A DNA stretch of 64,000 nt from an uncultured Eubacteriales bacterium. GTDB lineage: Bacteria > Bacillota > Clostridia > Christensenellales > Borkfalkiaceae. The notes under the pieces were generated by a model. The model was not told the DNA's origin. It did no database searches and was given only the letters and a program-made list of their open reading frames with translations. Within the stretch, counting starts at the first letter, position 1; each line of letters begins with the position of its first letter. Positions 1 through 7,835 of the stretch are shown piece after piece. The DNA is taken from NCBI GenBank assembly GCA_905207235.1, contig CAJLKN010000002.1:62001-126000 (forward strand), in the 5' to 3' direction. Both the position numbers and the translations under genes were made by a program.

Positions 1-369
1 TACGCCCACTCTTTTACAATAATTTTCGAGGCAGCGCGTAACATCGCTCGCTTTGTCAGAGACGGGGAAAGCTCTGTTCCCCCTTTCGACTTTTACGCTC
101 ATTCCGCCCGCTTCGAAGAAGTCTATACAGCGTTTGGGAGAAAAAGAATAAATTGCCCCCGTAAGAAATCTGGCGTTGTTCACGACGTTTTGCAAAAACT
201 CGTCGGGCGCAACATCGTTGGTGAAGTTGCACCTGCCCTTGCCCGTTATATATATTTTTTTTCCGCATTTAGAATTTTTTTCAAACACGGTAACGTCGTT
301 TCCGTTAGATGCAGCCGCGTATGCCGCCATCAGCCCCGCCGCACCTGCGCCTATCACAGCAACTTTCAT
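1..369 (-). CDS. HI0933/YhiN-type FAD-dependent flavoprotein, partial (3' part outside window)
   Basis: The first 123 codons lie in the window and read off its left edge. The N-terminus MKVAVIGAGAAGLMAAYAA is a Rossmann dinucleotide-binding motif (GxGxxG), followed near residue 30 by an acidic FEKN strand end and then the family signature GKKIYITGKGRCNFTN around residues 37-52. That K-x-x-x-[ST]-G-x-GRCN pattern is characteristic of the HI0933-like family of FAD proteins (also called aminoacetone oxidase family or BaiN-like). Family members are poorly characterised soluble flavin reductases or oxidases, so the substrate is not predictable. The ATG at 369 has a GGAGAG ribosome binding site seven bases upstream. 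It lies 56 bp downstream of oadA on the same strand, separated by a strong hairpin. The family call is firm; the function is open. Confidence 0.85.
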   Translation of the reverse strand, partial: MKVAVIGAGAAGLMAAYAAASNGNDVTVFEKNSKCGKKIYITGKGRCNFTNDVAPDEFLQNVVNNARFLTGAIYSFSPKRCIDFFEAGGMSVKVERGNRAFPVSDKASDVTRCLENYCKRVGV

Positions 370-391
370 ATTCTCTCCGCTATACATTTAG

Positions 392-417
392 AACGGCGGG
401 AACATCGTCCCGCCGTT
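392..417. terminator. strong hairpin between oadA and the flavoprotein gene
   Basis: A perfect 10-bp inverted repeat (AACGGCGGGA / TCCCGCCGTT) with a 6-nt loop lies in the 56-bp gap after oadA. The T-rich tract (TTTTCATTTTTT) follows it on the plus strand, whereas on the minus strand, where both flanking genes lie, the hairpin is followed by CTAAATG. It could be a read-through terminator or an mRNA 3'-end stabiliser for the oad operon; strict minus-strand terminator criteria are not met. Confidence 0.45.
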
Positions 418-425
418 TTCATTTT

Positions 426-1853
426 TTATACAGGATAAACTTTATTAGGGTTGGCAGCCATGTCGCTGTCCACTTTTATCTCTTTCGCCTTGCGCAACTT
501 GAAGAAGTTTGTCGCAACTTCAGGGAAGAGCGCATAGGAAAGGACATCTTCTTCTTTTTCGTAGAACCCGTCGGCTTTGACCTTTTCGGTAAGTTCCGCC
601 ATTTCGTCTGAAAGAAGATCTGCGGGACGGCAGGTTATAGGCTTTTCGCCGTCTTTCGTGCACATAGCGAGAATTTCTTTATTGACTTCGCCGGGCACTT
701 TGCCGTATTTGCCGAGTATAAGGTCTTTGTACTGCGCCGTTATCGTCTTGTACCTGCCGAGAAGCACATTCCATACGGCCTGCGTTCCGACTATCTGACT
801 TGAAGGCGTTACGAGCGGAGGATAACCGCAGTCCTTCCTTACGACGGGAACTTCCGCAAGGCAATCTTTAAGCCTGTCTTCCTTGCCAGCCTGTTTGAGC
901 TGGTTCATGAGGTTGGAAAGCATGCCGCCGGGGACCTGATAAAGCAGAGTATTAATATCTACCTTTCTCACCTTGGGCGACAGGAAACCTTCCTTTTCAA
1001 GTCTCTGAGCGACAACGTTGAAATGACTTACTATGGGAAGAAGTTTATTGATATCTATGCCTGTGTCGTAAGGCGTGCCTTTAAGCGCAGCCACAAGAGG
1101 TTCGGTGGCAGGGTTGGAAGTGCCGTTGCCGAGAGGCGAAAGCGCACAGTCGACAATATCTACGCCTGCCTGTATAGCCATAAGGTTAATCATATCGCCC
1201 GTACCCGAGGTATTGTGCGTATGAAGGTGCAAAAGCGTCGTGGGTTTGAGCTCTGCTTTTATCTTGGAAACTATTTCGTAAGCCGTGAAAGGCAACAGAA
1301 GGTTTGCCATATCCTTTATACAGATATTGTCGGCACCCATATCTTCGAGCTGTTTGGCAAGTTTTACGAAATATTCTGTGGTGTGAACGGGGCTGGTCGT
1401 GTAAGAAATTGTCGCTTCGCACACGCATTTGCCGCCGGCGCCGTATTTCTTTATAGCCTTCATCGAAGTTTCGAGGTTGCGCACGTCGTTGAGCGCATCG
1501 AAAACTCTTATTACGCCGACGCCGTTTTCTATCGATTTTTCAATGAATTTTTCCACCACGTCGTCTGCATAATGACGATAGCCGAGAAGATTCTGACCCC
1601 TTAAAAGCATTTGTATAGGCGTTTTTTTGAGGTATTTTCTGAGCTTGCGAAGTCTTTCCCAAGGGTCTTCGTTCAGAAATCTGAGGCAGGTATCGAATGT
1701 GGCTCCCCCCCACGCTTCCAGAGAATAATAACCTATATCGTCGAGGAGAGAAAGCACGGGCTCCATATCCTCGAAGCGCATGCGCGTTGCAGCCTGAGAC
1801 TGGTGCGCGTCGCGCAGAATTGTATCAGTAATAAGTACTTTTTTAGCTTCCAT
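426..1853 (-). CDS. oadA: oxaloacetate decarboxylase alpha subunit (carboxyltransferase), without biotin domain
   Basis: This is the cytoplasmic carboxyltransferase subunit that moves the carboxyl group of oxaloacetate to biotin, releasing pyruvate. Visible motifs are the N-terminal DTxLRDAHQS (residues 10-19) with AATRMR, the metal-binding LHLHTHNTSG, and the lysine of NICIKDMA, which is carboxylated in family members. At 475 residues it ends after the conserved carboxylase domain and has no C-terminal biotinyl domain; that is supplied by the separate carrier gene two genes upstream. The domain layout resembles the 5S subunit of transcarboxylase as well as OadA of split decarboxylases. The ATG at 1853 has CGGAG eight bases upstream. 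It is the last gene of a five-gene minus-strand operon. Family assignment is secure; whether the complex acts as a pump, a transcarboxylase or both is inferred from the neighbours. Confidence 0.93.
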   Translation of the reverse strand: MEAKKVLITDTILRDAHQSQAATRMRFEDMEPVLSLLDDIGYYSLEAWGGATFDTCLRFLNEDPWERLRKLRKYLKKTPIQMLLRGQNLLGYRHYADDVVEKFIEKSIENGVGVIRVFDALNDVRNLETSMKAIKKYGAGGKCVCEATISYTTSPVHTTEYFVKLAKQLEDMGADNICIKDMANLLLPFTAYEIVSKIKAELKPTTLLHLHTHNTSGTGDMINLMAIQAGVDIVDCALSPLGNGTSNPATEPLVAALKGTPYDTGIDINKLLPIVSHFNVVAQRLEKEGFLSPKVRKVDINTLLYQVPGGMLSNLMNQLKQAGKEDRLKDCLAEVPVVRKDCGYPPLVTPSSQIVGTQAVWNVLLGRYKTITAQYKDLILGKYGKVPGEVNKEILAMCTKDGEKPITCRPADLLSDEMAELTEKVKADGFYEKEEDVLSYALFPEVATNFFKLRKAKEIKVDSDMAANPNKVYPV

Positions 1854-1868
1854 ATTAATAACTCCGAA

Positions 1869-3119
1869 TTATGCGATAATTGAAGCAACTGCAGCAGTCG
1901 CCGCCGTACCGTCCACGTAGCCTCCGAAGCAAGCGAGAAGAATGCCCGCCGCAATGGCCGAACCTATAACGCCTGCCACATTGGGGCCCATCGCGTGCAT
2001 TAGAAGATGGTTCTGAGGGTCGTATTCCCTTCCCACGTCTTCAGATATTCGCGCCGCCATCGGCACAGCCGAAACGCCCGCAGAACCGATGAGCGGATTG
2101 ATTTTTCCCTTTGTAACTTTGCACATAACTTTTGCGACCAACAGACCGCCTACCGTTCCGAGAATGAACGAAAGCAGACCGAGACCGATTATATAAATGG
2201 TTTCAAGGCTCAGGAAGATTTCACCCTTAGCCTTGCAGCCTACCGCTACGCCGAGGAAAATAGTTATGGTATTCATAAGTCCGTTCTGAGCCTGCGTAGA
2301 AAGCCTTTCAACAACGCCCGACTCTCTGAACAGATTGCCGAGCATAAGCATACCCAGAAGGGCTATCGCCGAGGGAAGAATAATTCCCACGACCAGAGTA
2401 ACTATTATAGGGAACAGAATTTTTTCGAGTTTGCTGACCTGACGAAGCTGCTGCATTTTTATTTTGCGCTCCTTCTTTGTGGTAAGCAATCTCATAAGCG
2501 GCTTCTGAATTATAGGAATAAGCGCCATATAAGAATAAGCCGCTATCGCTATCATAGGGATATAAGCGTCTGCGAGAGTACTGGTAACGTAAATTGCCAT
2601 AGGACCGTCCGCGCCGCCTATAATCGCAATGGACGCCGCCTGCGCGACAGAAAAGCCGAGCGCAACCGCGAGGAAAAACGCTACAAAAATGCCGAGCTGC
2701 GCACCTGCGCCTATAAGCATGCTCTTCGGATTTGCGATGAGCGGTCCGAAGTCCGTCATACAACCTATTCCGAGGAAAATGAGCGGAGGATAAATTACTT
2801 TATCCACGCCGAAATAGAGATACCACAAAAGCCCTCTGGAATCGGCGTTGACGTTGTCGAAAGCCTGGTCTTTTATCGTCGTTCCCTCTGGATAAGTACC
2901 CCAGAGAACGCTCTCCGCGCCGGGTATGTTGATAAGGAACATACCGAAAGCTATCGGAAGCAACAACATGGGCTCGAATTTTTTGACGATGGCGAGATAC
3001 ATTAGAATAAACGAAATGAGAAGCATTACGTAATTCTGCCATCCGCCGCTGACGAAGCCCATCGATTCGTAGAGATTGACGAAAATCCCTCCGATATCAA
3101 CTGCAAGTAATGAGTGCAT
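1869..3119 (-). CDS. oadB: sodium-translocating decarboxylase beta subunit
   Basis: This integral membrane subunit of the OadB/GcdB/MmdB family decarboxylates carboxybiotin and exports Na+. The 416-residue protein is almost entirely hydrophobic helices. It carries the signature GGADGPM around residues 180-190, whose aspartate binds sodium in characterised homologues, plus a second conserved region with SAVPMAARISEDVG and NPLIGSAGVSAV. An NPKSMLIGAGAQ segment is also typical of the family. Start at 3119 (ATG) follows GGGAGGAT. It lies 15 bp from oadA downstream and 14 bp from the biotin carrier upstream, so the genes are surely cotranscribed. The three Na+ pump types share this subunit, so it does not by itself reveal the substrate. 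Confidence 0.95.
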   Translation of the reverse strand: MHSLLAVDIGGIFVNLYESMGFVSGGWQNYVMLLISFILMYLAIVKKFEPMLLLPIAFGMFLINIPGAESVLWGTYPEGTTIKDQAFDNVNADSRGLLWYLYFGVDKVIYPPLIFLGIGCMTDFGPLIANPKSMLIGAGAQLGIFVAFFLAVALGFSVAQAASIAIIGGADGPMAIYVTSTLADAYIPMIAIAAYSYMALIPIIQKPLMRLLTTKKERKIKMQQLRQVSKLEKILFPIIVTLVVGIILPSAIALLGMLMLGNLFRESGVVERLSTQAQNGLMNTITIFLGVAVGCKAKGEIFLSLETIYIIGLGLLSFILGTVGGLLVAKVMCKVTKGKINPLIGSAGVSAVPMAARISEDVGREYDPQNHLLMHAMGPNVAGVIGSAIAAGILLACFGGYVDGTAATAAVASIIA

Positions 3120-3133
3120 CAGGTATCCTCCCG

Positions 3134-3490
3134 TCAGCCTATAACAGCGAGCAATGTATCTGTATCGACATTTGCGCCTTTTGCGACTTTATAATAAACT
3201 TTTCCGTCGCAGGGTGCAGTAATTTCGTTGTCCATCTTCATGGCTTCGAGTACTATGATGGGCTGGTCCTTCTTTACTGCCGTTCCTTCGGCAACAGAAA
3301 GTCCCTTGATAAGTCCGGGGAAGGGCGAAAGTACCTTTTCACCTTTTTCAACCGTTGCCGCAGCCGCAGGCGCGGGAGCCGCAGGTTTTACCTCGGGCAT
3401 CGCAACGGGAGCCGCAGAAGCGGTTGCTCCCACTTCTTCTACTCCGACCGAATAACTTTTTCCGTCTATTGTAACAATAAAATTACGCAT
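3134..3490 (-). CDS. biotin carboxyl carrier protein of decarboxylase complex (gamma / 1.3S-like)
   Basis: This small carrier is biotinylated on the lysine of EAMKMDNEI (about residue 84) and shuttles the carboxyl group from the carboxyltransferase to OadB. Layout: a short N-terminal beta segment (residues 1-22), an Ala/Pro-rich flexible linker (about 23-50), and a full C-terminal biotinyl domain. Length (118 residues) is like GcdC/MmdC or the 1.3S transcarboxylase subunit. An upstream ATG at 3496 sits only two bases from AAGGAG, whereas the ATG at 3490 has the ideal eight-base spacing, so I use 3490. It is third in the operon, between the OadG-like gene and oadB. Confidence 0.93.
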   Translation of the reverse strand: MRNFIVTIDGKSYSVGVEEVGATASAAPVAMPEVKPAAPAPAAAATVEKGEKVLSPFPGLIKGLSVAEGTAVKKDQPIIVLEAMKMDNEITAPCDGKVYYKVAKGANVDTDTLLAVIG

Positions 3491-3502
3491 TACCATAACT
3501 CC

Positions 3503-3865
3503 TTATAATTTCTTAATTCTCCTGACGGTAAACTGACATTTACCCTCTTCATTTTCATAATAAGCCATAAGCGCAGCCACTATTGCAGCTTTTTCGGCAT
3601 CGGTTATGCCGTCCTCGTCTGCAGGTGTTTCGGTCTTGGTCTCCTCAACGACGGCGGGCGCTTTTTTCTTTTTTAAGAAAGCAAAATTATCAGTTTTGCG
3701 GAGCAGAAAGCCTATGAACCATATAATACCGATAAGTATTATAATTCCTACAAAAACTACCACAAAACCTATAATCGCATAAATAACGGGCTCGCCGAGG
3801 TTGTCGAAATAGAAATTTCCCGCCTTGTCGCCGCTGCCCGGCAGAATATCAAGCAGATTATTCAT
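3503..3865 (-). CDS. OadG-family small membrane subunit
   Basis: A 120-residue protein has one strongly hydrophobic helix (about residues 28-54, VIYAIIGFVVVFVGII...) followed by a basic stretch, an acidic Pro/Glu-rich linker, and a conserved C-terminal segment with AIVAALMAYYE and QFTVRRIK. This matches the OadG/MmdD/delta subunit type that holds the membrane and soluble parts of decarboxylase pumps together. The C-terminal EIAAI-like segment is typical of delta subunits in Clostridia and Bacteroidetes. ATG at 3865 is preceded by GAGG at five bases. It lies 7 bp after the carboxyltransferase and 12 bp before the biotin carrier start. Low sequence conservation makes the exact subfamily uncertain, but context and topology agree. 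Confidence 0.8.
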   Translation of the reverse strand: MNNLLDILPGSGDKAGNFYFDNLGEPVIYAIIGFVVVFVGIIILIGIIWFIGFLLRKTDNFAFLKKKKAPAVVEETKTETPADEDGITDAEKAAIVAALMAYYENEEGKCQFTVRRIKKL

Positions 3866-3872
3866 AACAACC

Positions 3873-5249
3873 TCACTTAAGCGCCATCTGCAACGACGCT
3901 ATAAGATACTGCCTTACAAAGGCAGGCTCTATAATGTCGTCGATGTAACCGTCCTGCGCAGCGTTGACGGGGTCGGCGTTTTCCGACGCATAACGCTCCG
4001 CAAGTTTGGTTTTATTGAGCTTTTTAACCTTTTCAAATTCGATTTCTGCACCCTGCACGCCGTCAAAAAGCGCAATCTGCGCATTAGCGAACGCATAAGT
4101 GAAATCATAACCCATGCTCTTGGAAGCAAAAACAGTGTAGCCGAGACCTATTGCCTTGCCGTAAACGACGGAAACTCTCGGTGAAGTCATGCAGTCGAGC
4201 ATGTTTATATACTCGCCGAGCTCTTTGAGCACGAGGCTGTCGTTGACGCCGACGTTTTCGCGTATGCCCAATGTATTTACGAAAGTAACATAGGGAAGAT
4301 CGCGGCAGCAGACGAATTCGGCAAAATCTTTAAGTTTTCTCGCAGTCTGCGCATCAAGTTTAACTCCGCCCTTTGCATCGAATATGCTTGCAGCAACGGT
4401 TATTCCGCCTATTCTGCCTATCAGGCATTTTACTTCGGGAACGTACGACGCGCCGAGCTCGATTGCGCTATCCTTATCGAACACGTTCATGAGCGCCTTA
4501 GCGTCAGCCGCCTTATTGAGCTCGGGAAGCGAAATATTGAGCTCTTCGCAATCTGTTACCCTGTTCTGCAAAAGTTCGCAAACGGAAGTGATTTTACCCT
4601 TGACTTCCGCCAGATCTTTTACCGTAAACGTTGCGAGCTGCGCATTTTTGAGCGCGGAAGCAGAGCCAACCTGTTCTTTTTTGAGGTTGAGATTGTCTGC
4701 CGCACCGATTACGAGGGGGCTGTTGACTGCGAGAACGCTCTTCTTGTCGATGAAGAAGTTAAAGTCGCAAAGCGCCGCAAGCATGGCAATCTGACCGTAA
4801 ACTTCGCCGTTTACTACCAGATACTGCTCTATGCTGCCCTTCAGCCTTGCCACCGTCAGAATGAGCTCTGCAATTCCTTCGAGCGCGCTTATACCCTCAC
4901 CGTACCTTACGCCGAGGGAAGAGAGAAAATAAATTACGGGCGTATGATTTTTTTCGGCGCTTTCAAGGCATTTTACAATTTTTTTGCTGTTTGCCTTGCC
5001 TACGCCGCCGGAAAGCACCGCCGCGTTCTGCGCGACAATGTAAAAAGGATAGCCGTTGACCGTGGCAAAGCCCGTTACAACGCCCTCTCCCTGCGCATCG
5101 TCGTCGTAAAATTCGCTCTTGGAGAACGAAAAAGTTGAAAGTTCGACAAAACTTTCGCTATCGATAACCGCTTCAATATCTTTGCGGATACCTTTACCTG
5201 CGTCCATAAGCGAACGCCTGCGTGATTGTAACAATTTGATTTTATCCAT
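3873..5249 (-). CDS. divergent acyl-CoA carboxyltransferase-like subunit (AccD/MmdA superfamily)
   Basis: This first gene of the decarboxylase operon encodes a 458-residue crotonase-fold carboxyltransferase related to methylmalonyl-CoA decarboxylase alpha and the 12S transcarboxylase subunit. The N-terminal half keeps the overall pattern (NGYPFYIVAQNAAVLSGGVG), and the C-terminal half has YTVFASKSMGYDFTYAFANA, matching the family's second CoA/biotin site. Two features differ: the usual SGGAR oxyanion turn reads SSLGVR, and the usual AGGAVY-type turn reads VYGQIAM. Thus the acyl-CoA site may have altered chemistry or be non-catalytic. The start was moved to 5249 because GGGAG lies there at good spacing; a longer reading from 5291 begins with a poor context. 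Having this subunit together with a complete OadA is what makes the operon ambiguous. Confidence 0.8.
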   Translation of the reverse strand: MDKIKLLQSRRRSLMDAGKGIRKDIEAVIDSESFVELSTFSFSKSEFYDDDAQGEGVVTGFATVNGYPFYIVAQNAAVLSGGVGKANSKKIVKCLESAEKNHTPVIYFLSSLGVRYGEGISALEGIAELILTVARLKGSIEQYLVVNGEVYGQIAMLAALCDFNFFIDKKSVLAVNSPLVIGAADNLNLKKEQVGSASALKNAQLATFTVKDLAEVKGKITSVCELLQNRVTDCEELNISLPELNKAADAKALMNVFDKDSAIELGASYVPEVKCLIGRIGGITVAASIFDAKGGVKLDAQTARKLKDFAEFVCCRDLPYVTFVNTLGIRENVGVNDSLVLKELGEYINMLDCMTSPRVSVVYGKAIGLGYTVFASKSMGYDFTYAFANAQIALFDGVQGAEIEFEKVKKLNKTKLAERYASENADPVNAAQDGYIDDIIEPAFVRQYLIASLQMALK

Positions 5250-5281
5250 ATTTATCTCCCAGATAAAAATCTTCAAATATA

Positions 5282-5310
5282 ATTTTATCAATTTGCTCCA
5301 TAAAAATCAA
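5282..5310 (-). promoter_or_regulatory. promoter of the decarboxylase operon
   Basis: On the minus strand TTGATT (5305-5310) and TAAAAT (5282-5287) are separated by exactly 17 bp, about 30 bp ahead of the carboxyltransferase start at 5249. The match is good but not perfect and is untested. It also argues that the longer start at 5291 would fall upstream of the transcription start. Confidence 0.5.
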
Positions 5311-5370
5311 ATAAATTGATATAAAAATATTAAATACTAAGGTATAATAATTCTTAAGTATTTAAGTGCT

Positions 5371-5412
5371 CGGAAAACAAAACGCGCCCGCGGAAAAACT
5401 TTCCGCAGGCGC
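5371..5412 (-). terminator. terminator after the TVP38-family gene
   Basis: A GC-rich stem (GCGCC-C-GCGGAAA / TTTCCGC-A-GGCGC, one mismatch, 3-nt loop) at 5384-5412 is followed on the minus strand by GTTTTGTTTTCC. It lies 25 bp past the stop of the gene at 5437 and separates that gene from the decarboxylase operon promoter. Confidence 0.8.
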
Positions 5413-5436
5413 TGAAATTTAATAACATTTTGTGTT

Positions 5437-6363
5437 TTATTTTTTCGTTCTGTCTTTGAAATTGAATTTGCGTTTTATGAATGCGTCAATCTTATCCGAG
5501 TACTTGCATACGAGGTAAAAAGCCAGAGCGACGAGCAAAATAATGAGTATCCATACGGTTATTCCCCTCCACGTGTTGAACGGTATCAGATCGAGCGAAT
5601 AGGCAACCGTAAAGCAGGAAATCAGTCTTGTTATTATTATCATTATTATAAAATAGGGCCATGTCATCGAAGACAATCCCGCAACGAAACACAGCACATC
5701 ATCGGGGAAAAGCGGCAACAGAAACATAAGGGATAAAATAAGATAGTCCTTACCCTTGATTTTTGCCAGCCACTTGTCGATATCGTCCTTTCCCACTATC
5801 CAGCATACGGCCTTGTAACCAATCCACCTGCCTATGGCAAACGCGACGACAGAGCCGGTGAGTATGCCGATAAAGCTGTAAAGCGCACATTCGAGCGGTC
5901 CGAAAAGCGCCACGCCCGCCGCGACGGTAACCGAGCCGGGCACAGGCAGAATGACGACCTGCAAAAAGGAAAACGCGATAAAAATGATAACCGCAGTCGA
6001 ACCGAAGCCGTCTATATAATTCTGCAACGCCTCTATGCTGTTAATTTTCTGTATAAGCCCGGTTGCGCTTATGGCATAAAAAATTACGGCAAAAATATCG
6101 GCGCAGACTATCGCGCAGAGAATTAATCTGTAAAACGATTGCTTCCTCAAAAGATAAAATACAACGTACAGAACGAGCACGACAAAAGTAAGCGCCGCAG
6201 AAGACCAGACGAGCGCGGTATAATAATCGGAAATAAACTGCAGCCCCTTGTAATTAAGTCCGAGAAGAACAAACAACAGGGCGACGGCACCGAGGACTAT
6301 AGAAGTCAGAATATTTACTATGTCTTTTAAAACGGCAAGCACCGTCTGTTTGTCGTAATTCAT
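5437..6363 (-). CDS. TVP38/TMEM64 family membrane protein (VTT/DedA-like domain)
   Basis: This is a 308-residue polytopic membrane protein. Two N-terminal helices and further hydrophobic segments are followed by the VTT (SNARE-associated) core: PGSVTVAAGVALFGPLECALYS near residues 135-160, FAIGRWIGYK, and the LMFLLPLFPDDVLCFVAGLSSM segment near residues 213-235. The F/PDD motif and the reentrant glycine-rich segment are characteristic of the TVP38/DedA superfamily, whose bacterial members are linked to lipid flipping and envelope integrity. No ribosome binding site is visible before the ATG at 6363, but a TATAAT lies 9-14 bases upstream, so its message may be nearly leaderless. It follows rnhA by 38 bp. 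Specific substrate unknown. Confidence 0.85.
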   Translation of the reverse strand: MNYDKQTVLAVLKDIVNILTSIVLGAVALLFVLLGLNYKGLQFISDYYTALVWSSAALTFVVLVLYVVFYLLRKQSFYRLILCAIVCADIFAVIFYAISATGLIQKINSIEALQNYIDGFGSTAVIIFIAFSFLQVVILPVPGSVTVAAGVALFGPLECALYSFIGILTGSVVAFAIGRWIGYKAVCWIVGKDDIDKWLAKIKGKDYLILSLMFLLPLFPDDVLCFVAGLSSMTWPYFIIMIIITRLISCFTVAYSLDLIPFNTWRGITVWILIILLVALAFYLVCKYSDKIDAFIKRKFNFKDRTKK

Positions 6364-6401
6364 TTACTTTATATTATATCTACAAAAATGTCCGTTTATA
6401 A

Positions 6402-6842
6402 TTAAGGTTTAAAATTTTTGACCGCATCTGTGGCAAGTTTGTCGCAGATGTTGTTGTATTCGTTGTCCGCGTGCCCCTTAACCTTTACGAAACTGACCTT
6501 ATGAATGCGCGTGAGCGCTAAAAGCTGCTTCCACAAATCATCGTTGAGCACGGGTTTGTTGTCGGCTTTCTTCCATCCGCCCTTTTCCCACGCATAAATC
6601 CAGCCGTTGTTGAATGCGTTTACCGTATAAGCGGAGTCGCTGTAAATTTCAACCTCGCAAGGCTCTTTAAGGCAACCAAGTCCGCTTATGACGGCAAAAA
6701 TTTCCATACGGTTGTTGGTTGTTTCGGCAAATGCGCCCGAAAGGCGTTTTTCGTGCCCGTTGTACATTAGCACGCAACCGTAACCACCTACGCCGGGATT
6801 GCCAGAACACGCGCCGTCCGTATATAAAGTAACTTTTTTCAT
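6402..6842 (-). CDS. rnhA: ribonuclease HI
   Basis: This enzyme degrades the RNA strand of RNA-DNA hybrids. All four carboxylates of the RNase H fold are visible: YTDGACSGNPG at residues 6-16, the glutamate of NNRMEIFAV, YSDSAYTVNAF and the C-terminal HADNEYNN. The 146-residue length is standard, with no N-terminal hybrid-binding domain. I start at the ATG at 6842, which overlaps the proC stop as TAATG (translational coupling); an upstream in-frame extension to 6875 would overlap proC by 34 bp and adds nothing conserved. Confidence 0.95.
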   Translation of the reverse strand: MKKVTLYTDGACSGNPGVGGYGCVLMYNGHEKRLSGAFAETTNNRMEIFAVISGLGCLKEPCEVEIYSDSAYTVNAFNNGWIYAWEKGGWKKADNKPVLNDDLWKQLLALTRIHKVSFVKVKGHADNEYNNICDKLATDAVKNFKP

Positions 6843-7654
6843 TATCTGGACAGCTCTTTGGAGCGCGCAACGCACGCCTCGACGGCGTCGCCTACTATTG
6901 CGCGGAAATTATTCTTTTCAAGCACTTTTACAGCTTCGATAGTCGTACCGCCCTTGCTGCATACGCTCATTATAAGTTCTGCGAGAGGTTTATCGCTGTT
7001 CTGCACCATTTCAGCTCCGCCAATTACCGTCTGAACCGCAAGCGTTGCAGCCTCGTCGCGCGTCAGTCCCTGCTTTACGCCCGCGTCGATGAGAGCATCA
7101 ATAAACATAAAGACATACGCCGGACCGCTGCCGCTGATACCGGTAACGGCGTCGAGTTTATCTTCCGAAACGCTCATGACGACGCCGAGACAATCGAAAA
7201 GTTTGGTTATGAACTCTGTATCGTCGTAATTGTCGTTGAAATCGGACATATCGACGCCCATCATTCCGCTGCCTATCGAACAGGGCAGATTGGGCATGCA
7301 GCGGGCAACTTTAATTATGCCTACGCCGAGCGCATTTTTTATGGTTGATTTTTTAACGCCCGCCATAATCGATATGACCTTGTCGGGGCAGACGTCCGAA
7401 AGACCCGATGCGACCTCGGCAAAAGTCTGGGGCTTTACCGCAAAGAGCACAAATTCGCTGTTGCGCGCAACTTCTGCATTGTCGGTCGTCGTATTAACGC
7501 CCAGCTCGTCCTCAACAGCGCTCAATTTTTCTTCGCTAGGGTCGCTGACTATTACTTTTCTGCCGCTCAGAAAGTCGGAAAGCACCACTCCTTTAAGTAT
7601 TGCGTTAGCCATAAATCCGCAGCCGATAACGCCGAGTTTATATCTTTTTTTCAT
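6842..7654 (-). CDS. proC: pyrroline-5-carboxylate reductase
   Basis: This enzyme catalyses the last step of proline synthesis, NAD(P)H-dependent reduction of 1-pyrroline-5-carboxylate. The N-terminus GVIGCGFMANAILKGV is the dinucleotide-binding loop. The FAVKPQ motif (residues 73-78) and the C-terminal dimer and substrate region with TGISGSGPAYVFMFIDALIDAG and SKGGTT are typical of the family. The 270-residue length is normal. ATG at 7654 is preceded by CGGAGA at six bases. It is the first gene of a proC-rnhA pair, divergent from the tRNA-Trp promoter. Confidence 0.97.
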   Translation of the reverse strand: MKKRYKLGVIGCGFMANAILKGVVLSDFLSGRKVIVSDPSEEKLSAVEDELGVNTTTDNAEVARNSEFVLFAVKPQTFAEVASGLSDVCPDKVISIMAGVKKSTIKNALGVGIIKVARCMPNLPCSIGSGMMGVDMSDFNDNYDDTEFITKLFDCLGVVMSVSEDKLDAVTGISGSGPAYVFMFIDALIDAGVKQGLTRDEAATLAVQTVIGGAEMVQNSDKPLAELIMSVCSKGGTTIEAVKVLEKNNFRAIVGDAVEACVARSKELSR

Positions 7655-7674
7655 GTTAAATCTCCGAAAAACAG

Positions 7675-7703
7675 TTGACTAAAATCAAATGTTATTATAT
7701 AAT
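7675..7703 (+). promoter_or_regulatory. promoter of tRNA-Trp
   Basis: TTGACT (7675-7680), a 17-bp spacer and a perfect TATAAT (7698-7703) end 19 bp before the first base of the mature tRNA, as expected for a short 5' leader. Confidence 0.85.
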
Positions 7704-7722
7704 CATTAAGCTATTGATTTTT

Positions 7723-7797
7723 AGGGGAATAGCTCAACGGTAGAGTCGCGGTCTCCAAAACCGTCGGTTGCATGTTCGAATCGTGTTTCCCCTGCCA
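7723..7797 (+). tRNA. tRNA-Trp (anticodon CCA)
   Basis: A full cloverleaf can be folded by eye. The acceptor AGGGGAA pairs with TTCCCCT, the D stem is GCTC/GAGT, the anticodon stem GCGGT/ACCGT encloses loop CTCCAAA with anticodon CCA at 7755-7757, and the T arm is GCATG-TTCGAAT-CGTGT. The discriminator is G and the CCA end is encoded (7795-7797). It stands alone between proC and the Nudix gene with its own promoter and terminator. Confidence 0.97.
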
Positions 7798-7798
7798 G

Positions 7799-7835
7799 AC
7801 AGCCTGCGCATTTCGCGCGGGCTGTTTTATTTTTC
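7799..7835 (+). terminator. terminator of tRNA-Trp
   Basis: An 11-bp stem (ACAGCCTGCGC / GCGCGGGCTGT, one T-G pair, ATTTC loop) begins two bases after the tRNA CCA and runs into TTTATTTTT. Its T tract overlaps the stop codon of the convergent Nudix gene at 7827, so it may serve both strands. Confidence 0.9.

Noticed and set aside
2007..3005. 332-codon plus-strand frame opposite oadB
   Set aside because: Arg/Tyr/His-rich translation without motifs; oadB on the other strand is unambiguous.
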